A DNA stretch of 64,000 nt from Vibrio marinisediminis (lineage in GTDB: Bacteria > Pseudomonadota > Gammaproteobacteria > Enterobacterales > Vibrionaceae), in NCBI RefSeq assembly GCF_014050145.1, contig NZ_JACFYF010000003.1:186001-250000 (forward strand), written 5' to 3'. This document shows, piece after piece, positions 57,396 to 64,000 of the stretch. A program made the translations under genes and the position numbers. Every line of letters begins with the position of its first letter. Positions within the stretch are counted from its first letter, which is position 1. The notes under the pieces are model-generated. The model saw only the letters and a program-made list of their open reading frames with translations, made no database searches and had not been told where the DNA came from.

Positions 57396-58474
57396 TTATT
57401 TGGCTTGCAGAGCTGCTACAGCCATATTTCTCATTTTTCCGTCTGTTTGAATACCTGTCGTTTCGTGCGATCGTCAGCGTTTTAACTGCACTGGGTATTT
57501 CATTGTGGATGGGACCTCGAATGATCCGTCGTCTGCAAATGTTACAGATTGGTCAAGTGGTTCGTAACGAAGGTCCTGAATCTCATTTCAGTAAACGCGG
57601 TACCCCAACCATGGGTGGCGTGATGATCCTTGCGGCGATCATCATTACCGTTTTGTTATGGGCTGATTTGAGCAACCCTTATGTATGGGCGGTGATTTTT
57701 GTCCTCGGTGGATACGGCACCGTCGGTTTTGTCGATGATTATCGCAAAGTTGTACGTAAGAATACTGATGGCTTGATTGCGCGCTGGAAGTACTTCTGGC
57801 AGTCGGTCATTGCATTAGTGGTGGCATTTGCACTTTATGCTCACGGTCATGATACCAGTGCAACCCAGCTAGTGGTGCCTTTCTTCAAGGAAGTAATGCC
57901 TCAACTAGGCTTGATGTACATCGTACTGACTTACTTTGTTATTGTTGGTACCAGTAACGCGGTAAACCTAACGGATGGTCTTGATGGCTTAGCAATCATG
58001 CCAACTGTGCTGGTGGCGGCTGGTTTTGCTGCTATTGCATGGGCAACCGGCAACGTTCAATTTGCCAGTTACTTACATATTCCTCACGTACCTTATGCCT
58101 CTGAGCTTGTGGTGGTTTGCACCGCTATTGTTGGTGCCGGTCTTGGTTTCTTATGGTTTAACACCTACCCAGCTCAAGTCTTTATGGGCGATGTTGGTTC
58201 GTTAGCTTTAGGTGGCGCGCTAGGTACGATCGCAGTCTTGGTTCGTCAAGAATTTGTATTAGTGATTATGGGCGGTGTTTTTGTAATGGAAACCTTGTCG
58301 GTTATCTTGCAGGTAGGTTCATACAAGCTGCGTGGGCAACGTATTTTCCGCATGGCACCGATTCACCATCACTATGAGTTAAAAGGTTGGCCAGAACCTC
58401 GCGTTATTGTGCGTTTTTGGATCATCTCTATTGTTCTTGTTCTTATCGGTCTTGCGACGCTGAAAGTACGTTAA
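57392..58474 (+). CDS. mraY: Phospho-MurNAc-pentapeptide transferase (lipid I synthase)
   Basis: Joins the UDP-MurNAc-pentapeptide to undecaprenyl phosphate at the inner membrane. It is 360 aa with ten hydrophobic segments and the catalytic motifs [10 protein letters not shown] (about 111-120), [10 protein letters not shown] (about 190-199) and the histidine cluster [13 protein letters not shown]. The start codon overlaps the murF stop (ATGA). Confidence 0.97.
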   Translation: MIIWLAELLQPYFSFFRLFEYLSFRAIVSVLTALGISLWMGPRMIRRLQMLQIGQVVRNEGPESHFSKRGTPTMGGVMILAAIIITVLLWADLSNPYVWAVIFVLGGYGTVGFVDDYRKVVRKNTDGLIARWKYFWQSVIALVVAFALYAHGHDTSATQLVVPFFKEVMPQLGLMYIVLTYFVIVGTSNAVNLTDGLDGLAIMPTVLVAAGFAAIAWATGNVQFASYLHIPHVPYASELVVVCTAIVGAGLGFLWFNTYPAQVFMGDVGSLALGGALGTIAVLVRQEFVLVIMGGVFVMETLSVILQVGSYKLRGQRIFRMAPIHHHYELKGWPEPRVIVRFWIISIVLVLIGLATLKVR

Positions 58475-58487
58475 GGAAATACACACC

Positions 58488-59810
58488 ATGACCATGCAGC
58501 ATTGGCAAGGTATTGAGAAAGTTGTGGTTGTAGGGCTCGGTATCACCGGGCTCTCTGTTGTTAAGCATCTGATGCGCTTACCTGTTGATTTACAGGTGAA
58601 GGTGATAGATACCCGTGAGAATCCGCCGGGGTCAGAACAATTGCCATCAGATGTAGAGCTGCATGCTGGTGGTTGGCGAAATGATTGGTTAACTGACGCC
58701 GATTTGGTCGTCACCAATCCAGGTATCGCCTTGGCGACGCCTGAGATCCAACAAGTATTAGCCGCTGGTATTGCAGTGGTTGGTGATATCGAGCTTTTTG
58801 CATGGCAAGTAGACAAGCCAGTTATTGCTATTACCGGTTCGAACGGTAAGAGCACCGTGACCGATTTAACCGGTGTTGTTGCTACTGCGGCAGGCTTAAA
58901 TGTGGGCGTTGGTGGAAACATCGGTGTGCCAGCATTAGATCTGCTTGAGTTAGATGCTGACTTATACGTATTAGAGCTATCGAGCTTCCAGCTTGAAACG
59001 ACGTCCTCACTACCTTTAGTGGCGGCAGCGTTTTTAAACTTGTCAGAAGACCATATGGATCGTTATCAAGGCATGGCAGATTATCGCCAAGCTAAACTGC
59101 GCATTTTTGATCACGCCAAAGCGTGTGTCGTTAATGCTGATGATAGCGAAACCTACCCTGACGCAGAACACTCACTGGTTGAGTTCTCTACTCAACGTAT
59201 GGCAAAAGCTTGCGTGACAGAGTTTGATGGTAAAGAGTATCTCAGCTTTGATGGTGAAAGAATTCTAGCCGTTGAGCAATTAAGCCTTGTAGGACGCCAC
59301 AACGTAGCGAATGCCTTAGTGGTGATTGCTTTGCTGGTGGAAGCGGGCATTAATGTCCATGCAGGGCTTGATGCAATGAAATCTTACGCTGGTCTGACAC
59401 ATCGCTGCCAAGTTGTTGCCGATAATCAAGGTATTAAGTGGGTCAATGATTCGAAAGCGACCAATGTCGCCAGTACGTTGGCGGCATTATCAGGTTTGAG
59501 CCTAGCAGGTAAGTTATATTTGCTGGTCGGTGGCAACGGTAAAGGTGCTGATTTTAGTGAGCTGTTACCAGCACTGGCGTGTTTGAACGTTCAATTATGT
59601 TGTTTCGGTGAAGATGGCGATCAGTTTATGCCTTTGCACCCTTCGGCAAAACGCTTTGATACCATGCAAGAAATCGTTAATTGGGCATCTCCACAGTTGA
59701 AAAGTGGTGATATGGTGTTGCTTTCACCTGCTTGTGCTAGCTTTGACCAATTTAATAACTTTATGGCTCGCGGCGATGCTTTTGCCGAGCTGGCACAGCA
59801 GTTTGCCTAG
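58488..59810 (+). CDS. murD: UDP-MurNAc-L-alanine:D-glutamate ligase
   Basis: Adds D-Glu to the precursor. It is 440 aa with an N-terminal Rossmann-like domain ([16 protein letters not shown]), the ATP loop [14 protein letters not shown] (about 110-123), and the C-terminal domain with [14 protein letters not shown] precedes the ATG at 58488; an ATG two codons later is an alternative. Confidence 0.96.
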   Translation: MTMQHWQGIEKVVVVGLGITGLSVVKHLMRLPVDLQVKVIDTRENPPGSEQLPSDVELHAGGWRNDWLTDADLVVTNPGIALATPEIQQVLAAGIAVVGDIELFAWQVDKPVIAITGSNGKSTVTDLTGVVATAAGLNVGVGGNIGVPALDLLELDADLYVLELSSFQLETTSSLPLVAAAFLNLSEDHMDRYQGMADYRQAKLRIFDHAKACVVNADDSETYPDAEHSLVEFSTQRMAKACVTEFDGKEYLSFDGERILAVEQLSLVGRHNVANALVVIALLVEAGINVHAGLDAMKSYAGLTHRCQVVADNQGIKWVNDSKATNVASTLAALSGLSLAGKLYLLVGGNGKGADFSELLPALACLNVQLCCFGEDGDQFMPLHPSAKRFDTMQEIVNWASPQLKSGDMVLLSPACASFDQFNNFMARGDAFAELAQQFA

Positions 59811-59847
59811 CATTATTTACCCATATTATAAGAGATAAAACAAAACG

Positions 59848-61041
59848 ATGCCGTTGCGAGAAAGCTTCGCCAATTTAAAACAGTGGTTTACCAAGCCAGC
59901 TCCTGAAGCGCTCTTTGATCGTCAATTAGTGTGGATATCGCTCGGTTTGATGTTAACCGGTCTGGTGATGGTGACATCGGCTTCGTTTCCAATCAGTTAC
60001 CGTCTTACGGGGCAACCGTTTCACTTTATGTTCCGTCATGCCATCTTCCTTATTTTGGCGATCTCTACTGCGGCGGTGATCTTGCAAGTGCCGACTAAAC
60101 GTTGGTTTCAGTACAGCTCGTTATTATTGGGCGTAGCTATATTCCTATTGATTGTTGTACTGGTGGGGGGCAAATCGGTTAACGGTGCATCCCGTTGGAT
60201 CCCTCTTGGCTTGTTTAACCTACAGCCAGCCGAAGTGGCAAAACTGTCACTGTTTATCTTTATGTCTGGCTATTTGGTCCGCAAGCAAGATGAAGTTCGC
60301 GCCACGTTCTTTGGCGGTTTTTTCAAGCCGATTTTGGTGTTTGGTACACTGGCGGTATTGTTATTGTTCCAGCCAGATTTAGGCACCGTGATTGTAATGT
60401 TGGTCACCTTGTTTGGCATGCTGTTTATTGCCGGCGCGAAGTTGACGCAGTTTCTCGCTTTGGTGGTCGTTGGTATCGGCGCGGTAATTGGTTTGATTTT
60501 AGCCGAGCCATACCGAATGAAGCGTGTGACTTCGTTTCTTGATCCGTGGGAAAACCCATTTGGTAGCGGCTATCAGCTAACTCAATCATTGATGGCGTTT
60601 GGTCGTGGTGATTGGTTTGGACAAGGGCTAGGCAACTCGATTCAAAAATTGGCTTATCTTCCAGAGGCACATACTGACTTTGTTTTTGCCGTATTGGCAG
60701 AGGAGTTAGGCTTTGTTGGCGTGGTGCTAGTATTGATGTTGATTTTCAGCCTAGTACTGAAAGCGATTTTTATTGGTCGCAAAGCATTTGAGAGCGATGA
60801 GTTTTTCGGCGGTTATCTTGCATTCGGTATTGGTATTTGGTTTGCGTTTCAGACCTTAGTGAATGTCGGTGCAGCAGCAGGTATTGTACCCACCAAAGGT
60901 TTGACCTTGCCGCTGATCAGTTACGGTGGTTCCAGTTTGATTGTTATGTCGGTTGCCGTTTCGATTTTATTGCGCATCGATCATGAGTGCCGTCTCAAGG
61001 CACAACAACGAGAAAAGAATACAGAAGATGAACAACAATAA
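59848..61041 (+). CDS. ftsW: Septal peptidoglycan glycosyltransferase FtsW (SEDS)
   Basis: Polymerises septal glycan strands from lipid II with FtsI. It is 397 aa with ten membrane helices, including the SEDS motifs [16 protein letters not shown] (about residues 129-144), PDLGT and the C-terminal [12 protein letters not shown]. The 3' end overlaps murG by 14 bases. Confidence 0.96.
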   Translation: MPLRESFANLKQWFTKPAPEALFDRQLVWISLGLMLTGLVMVTSASFPISYRLTGQPFHFMFRHAIFLILAISTAAVILQVPTKRWFQYSSLLLGVAIFLLIVVLVGGKSVNGASRWIPLGLFNLQPAEVAKLSLFIFMSGYLVRKQDEVRATFFGGFFKPILVFGTLAVLLLFQPDLGTVIVMLVTLFGMLFIAGAKLTQFLALVVVGIGAVIGLILAEPYRMKRVTSFLDPWENPFGSGYQLTQSLMAFGRGDWFGQGLGNSIQKLAYLPEAHTDFVFAVLAEELGFVGVVLVLMLIFSLVLKAIFIGRKAFESDEFFGGYLAFGIGIWFAFQTLVNVGAAAGIVPTKGLTLPLISYGGSSLIVMSVAVSILLRIDHECRLKAQQREKNTEDEQQ

Positions 61042-62089
61042 ACGTTTGATGGTAATGGCTGGTGGTACTGGTGGGCACGTTTTCCCAGGGCTAGCGGTTG
61101 CTAAGAAGCTACAGCAACAAGGTTGGCAAATTCGTTGGTTAGGCACAGCGGATAGGATGGAAGCTGAATTAGTACCTAAACACGGCATTGAAATCGACTT
61201 TATCAAAGTTAAAGGCTTACGCGGGCAAGGTATTAGCCGTTTGCTTGCTGCTCCGTTCAAAATCGTCAACGCGATTTTTCAAGCCAGAGCACATATGAAA
61301 GCATGGCAACCTGATGCGGTACTTGGTATGGGTGGTTACGTTAGCGGTCCGGGTGGTATTGCGGCATGGTCATTGGGTATTCCAGTGGTTCTGCATGAGC
61401 AAAACGCCGTTGCAGGTCTAACCAATCAATGGTTATCAAAAATCGCTAAAAAAGTGTTTCAAGCATTCCCTGGTGCATTCCCTAATGCTGATGTCGTGGG
61501 TAACCCAGTGCGTGAAGACGTAACGACCTTAGCAGACCCAGATCTGCGATTTGCGCAGCGCCAAGGACCGATTCGTATTTTGGTGATGGGTGGCAGTCAA
61601 GGTGCTCGCATCTTAAACCAGACGATGCCAACGGTAATGGCGCAATTGGGCGACAACTATCAAGTTCGTCATCAAGCGGGTAAGAACAACCAACAAGAAG
61701 TGGCTGAGGCTTACCAAGCACAACAAGTGACACAAGCGGAAGCTGTCGAATTTATCGATGATGTCGCCGCCGCATATGAGTGGGCAGACCTATTGGTATG
61801 TCGCTCTGGTGCGTTGACGGTTTCAGAGGTTTCTGCAGCAGGGGTGGGCGCTATCTTCATTCCGTTCATGCATAAAGACAGACAACAAGCCTTAAATGCT
61901 GACCATCTGGTAGAGTGTGGGGCAGCAAAAATGATTGAGCAGCCAGAGCTGACCGTCGAGAAATTGGTTAATGAGATCCAGTCGTTGGATCGTAGCCAAT
62001 TGCAACAAATGGCGATTAAAGCGAGAAGTGCTGCTAAGTTAGAAGCGGATCGTGTCGTTGCCGACGCTATCGTTGCTCTAACCAAATAA
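61028..62089 (+). CDS. murG: UDP-GlcNAc:lipid I GlcNAc transferase MurG
   Basis: Makes lipid II at the inner face of the inner membrane. It is 353 aa from the ATG at 61028 ([25 protein letters not shown]), with the second donor-site loop [13 protein letters not shown] and the [10 protein letters not shown] motif. A longer frame starting inside ftsW is not the natural start. Tight overlap with ftsW indicates coupling. Confidence 0.97.
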   Translation: MNNNKRLMVMAGGTGGHVFPGLAVAKKLQQQGWQIRWLGTADRMEAELVPKHGIEIDFIKVKGLRGQGISRLLAAPFKIVNAIFQARAHMKAWQPDAVLGMGGYVSGPGGIAAWSLGIPVVLHEQNAVAGLTNQWLSKIAKKVFQAFPGAFPNADVVGNPVREDVTTLADPDLRFAQRQGPIRILVMGGSQGARILNQTMPTVMAQLGDNYQVRHQAGKNNQQEVAEAYQAQQVTQAEAVEFIDDVAAAYEWADLLVCRSGALTVSEVSAAGVGAIFIPFMHKDRQQALNADHLVECGAAKMIEQPELTVEKLVNEIQSLDRSQLQQMAIKARSAAKLEADRVVADAIVALTK

Positions 62090-62100
62090 CGAGACAGACA

Positions 62101-63558
62101 ATGACCATTAAACACACACAAGATTTGGCTCAGATTCGAGCTATGGTGCCTGAAATGCGCCGCGTTAAGTCTATCCACTTCATCGGTATTGGTGGTGCGG
62201 GTATGAGCGGTATCGCTGAAGTACTGCTTAATGAAGGTTACCAAATTACCGGTTCTGATATTGCAGAAAATGCCGTTACTGAACGATTGACCGAAAAGGG
62301 CGCTAAAGTCTTTATTGGACATCAAGCTGAAAATATCGAGCAAGCAAGCGTTGTTGTCGTCTCTACGGCGATTAATGAGCAAAACCCTGAAGTGAAAGCT
62401 GCGCGAGAAGCGCGTATTCCGGTGGTTCGTCGTGCGGAGATGCTCGCTGAGCTGATGCGTTTTCGTCATGGTATTGCTGTTGCTGGTACGCATGGTAAAA
62501 CTACCACCACAGCACTGGTCACACAGATTTATTCAGAAGCTGGTCTTGATCCAACGTTTGTCAATGGCGGTTTGGTGAAAAGCGCTGGTACCAATGCACG
62601 TTTGGGTTCAAGCCGTATTCTTATCGCAGAGGCTGATGAGAGTGATGCGTCATTCTTACATCTGCAACCTATGGTTAGTATTGTGACTAATATCGAAGCG
62701 GATCACATGGATACCTATGGTGGTGACTTTGAAACGCTTAAGCAGACGTTTATCGACTTTTTGCATAACTTGCCTTTCTATGGTCAAGCGATCGTGTGTA
62801 TTGATGATCCGGTTGTTCGTGAGCTTATCCCACGAATTAGCCGCCAAGTGATCACCTATGGTTTCTCTGAAGATGCTGACGTGCGAATCGAGAATTACCA
62901 TCAAAATGGTCAGCAAGGTAAGTTTACTGTTGTACGCCAAGGTCGTGCCAACTTAGACATCACGCTGAATATCCCAGGTCGCCATAACGCACTTAACGCA
63001 TCGGCAGCAATCGCGGTAGCGACAGAAGATGATATCGCTGACGAAGCGATCCTAAGTGCGATGTTAGGTACTCAAGGTACAGGGCGTCGTTTTGACCATT
63101 TAGGTGAGTTTGAAACGGGTAATGGCCAAGCGATGCTAGTGGACGATTACGGACACCACCCAACTGAAGTTGGCGTTACCATCCAAGCGGCAAGAAGTGG
63201 TTGGGACGACAAACGACTGGTGATGATTTTCCAACCGCACCGATACAGTCGTACTCGAGACTTGTATGATGACTTCGCCAATGTATTGGAACAAGTTGAC
63301 GTTCTAATTATGTTGGATGTCTACGCGGCGGGCGAAAAACCGATCGCAGGGGCTGATGGTCGTGCTTTATGTCGAACGATTCGTAGCCGTGGTAAATTGG
63401 ATCCAATTTTTGTGCCTGATAGCACCACGTTGCCTGCGGTATTGGCGAATGTATTACAAGACGGTGACCTTGTTTTAACGCAAGGAGCTGGTGATGTCGG
63501 TAAAATCGCCAAGCAATTAGCTGCCTTAGAGTTAAACATCGAGAAAATGCAGAGCTAA
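62101..63558 (+). CDS. murC: UDP-N-acetylmuramate:L-alanine ligase
   Basis: The first peptide-adding ligase. It is 485 aa with [16 protein letters not shown] (about residues 21-36), the ATP loop [12 protein letters not shown] (about 125-136), and the C-terminal domain with DDYGHHPTE and QPHRYSRT. It follows murG by 11 bases. In E. coli ddlB lies between murC and ftsQ; here none is present. Confidence 0.97.
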   Translation: MTIKHTQDLAQIRAMVPEMRRVKSIHFIGIGGAGMSGIAEVLLNEGYQITGSDIAENAVTERLTEKGAKVFIGHQAENIEQASVVVVSTAINEQNPEVKAAREARIPVVRRAEMLAELMRFRHGIAVAGTHGKTTTTALVTQIYSEAGLDPTFVNGGLVKSAGTNARLGSSRILIAEADESDASFLHLQPMVSIVTNIEADHMDTYGGDFETLKQTFIDFLHNLPFYGQAIVCIDDPVVRELIPRISRQVITYGFSEDADVRIENYHQNGQQGKFTVVRQGRANLDITLNIPGRHNALNASAAIAVATEDDIADEAILSAMLGTQGTGRRFDHLGEFETGNGQAMLVDDYGHHPTEVGVTIQAARSGWDDKRLVMIFQPHRYSRTRDLYDDFANVLEQVDVLIMLDVYAAGEKPIAGADGRALCRTIRSRGKLDPIFVPDSTTLPAVLANVLQDGDLVLTQGAGDVGKIAKQLAALELNIEKMQS

Positions 63559-63624
63559 ATTGTGTGTTTTTTGAAGATTTAGCGCATTTCTCGTGTTAAA
63601 AAAAATATTTATTACTTTCAAGGT

Positions 63625-63652
63625 TTGATACTTTGAACGACCCCAGTATAAT
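63625..63652 (+). promoter_or_regulatory. Promoter ahead of ftsQ
   Basis: -35 TTGATA (63625-63630), 16-base spacer, perfect -10 TATAAT (63647-63652). It would give separate expression of ftsQ and probably the following ftsA-ftsZ genes. Confidence 0.6.
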
Positions 63653-63732
63653 CCGACGGTTATAGTGATTGCTTTAGCCTATACGAAAGGATAGAAATAA
63701 GAATTGCGAGCATATAACAAGGGCAACGGACT

Positions 63733-64000
63733 TTGATTAGTACAACTTTTAGCGAAGACCGTCGTTTGCGAGACTTTCCTACCATTAAAAAGCACCTTAT
63801 CGGAGGTGGATTCTTTTTTATGGTGATTGTCTTAATTGGCTCACTTCTCGTTTCTACCATCTCTTGGATGTGGGACGATCAACGTCTTCCTTTGTCCAAA
63901 CTTGTCTTACAGGGTGAGCTCGAGTATGTCACCGCACTGGATGTACAGCGCGCATTTTCCACACTAGAACATGTGGGAACGTTTATGTCACAAGACGTCG
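63733..64000 (+). CDS. ftsQ: Cell division protein FtsQ (5' part, cut by window end)
   Basis: The first 89 codons are present. Translation starts at a TTG (the first in-frame start after a stop at 63715): it gives ISTTFSEDRRLRDFP, one membrane helix (about residues 24-45, ending before SWMWDDQ), and the start of the POTRA domain (LPLSKLVLQGELEYVTALDV). FtsQ anchors the FtsQLB complex at the septum. The TTG start may limit expression. Position after murC and the topology support the call. Confidence 0.85.
   Translation, partial: MISTTFSEDRRLRDFPTIKKHLIGGGFFFMVIVLIGSLLVSTISWMWDDQRLPLSKLVLQGELEYVTALDVQRAFSTLEHVGTFMSQDV

Overview
The window is chromosomal core sequence from a gammaproteobacterium of the genus Vibrio or a very close relative. 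The evidence is an OmpU-type porin, Vibrio-style SspA, ErpA, GreA and InfB proteins, a TolC/NudF/CpdA/ParE block, and a petABC, sspAB, DiaA, LpoA, RsmI block with gammaproteobacterial gene content. The species cannot be fixed from sequence alone. Almost every base is in a recognisable housekeeping gene. I see no insertion sequence, prophage, integron or CRISPR array.

Layout: (1) 0-8 kb: an AI-2E-type permease, a 40-residue Cys-rich membrane mini-protein, hemL, erpA, and a two-gene RND efflux system without its own outer membrane channel. (2) 7.8-14.3 kb: a MepM/Shy-type peptidoglycan endopeptidase, tyrS, a short MgtE-type transporter with a long leader RNA, dacB and ompU. (3) 14.7-28 kb: greA (with an attenuator in its leader), yhbY, rlmE, ftsH, folP, glmM, secG, tRNA-Leu(GAG), initiator tRNA, rimP, nusA, infB, rbfA, truB. 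(4) 28-36.5 kb: tolC divergent from nudF, a DUF1249 gene, cpdA, yqiA, parE and parC. (5) 36.5-51 kb: degS, degQ, zapG, zapE, rplM-rpsI, petABC, sspAB, then the leftward lpoA-yraN-diaA-dolP operon, rsmI and rnpB. (6) 51.5-64 kb: the division and cell wall cluster rsmH-ftsL-ftsI-murE-murF-mraY-murD-ftsW-murG-murC-ftsQ, with ftsQ cut by the window end.

The genes fall into shared themes. Envelope growth and quality control: MepM/Shy, DacB, LpoA, the mur/fts cluster, DegS/DegQ, DolP, FtsH, OmpU, TolC. Gene expression: TyrS, tRNAs, RimP/NusA/IF2/RbfA/TruB, L13/S9, RlmE, YhbY, RsmH/RsmI, RNase P RNA, GreA, SspA/SspB. Chromosome biology: ParC/ParE, DiaA. Respiration: the bc1 complex.

The least expected signal is the roughly 400-base interval before the mgtE-like gene. 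It has an extended -10 promoter, a 5' hairpin, a 14-codon ORF with a good Shine-Dalgarno (MNNTDHPPSMKGEK, with consecutive prolines), then a pyrimidine-rich structured region. The last codons of the mini-ORF can pair with a downstream segment. The MgtE protein itself lacks the CBS magnesium-sensing domain. Together this suggests an mgtL-like, translation-coupled leader control of a different transporter family. Other points of interest are a GraL-like terminated greA leader, a 13-bp hairpin at the predicted 5' end of a sigma-E-like degQ transcript, the absence of mraZ before rsmH, and the truB/tolC junction where rpsO-pnp would usually follow.
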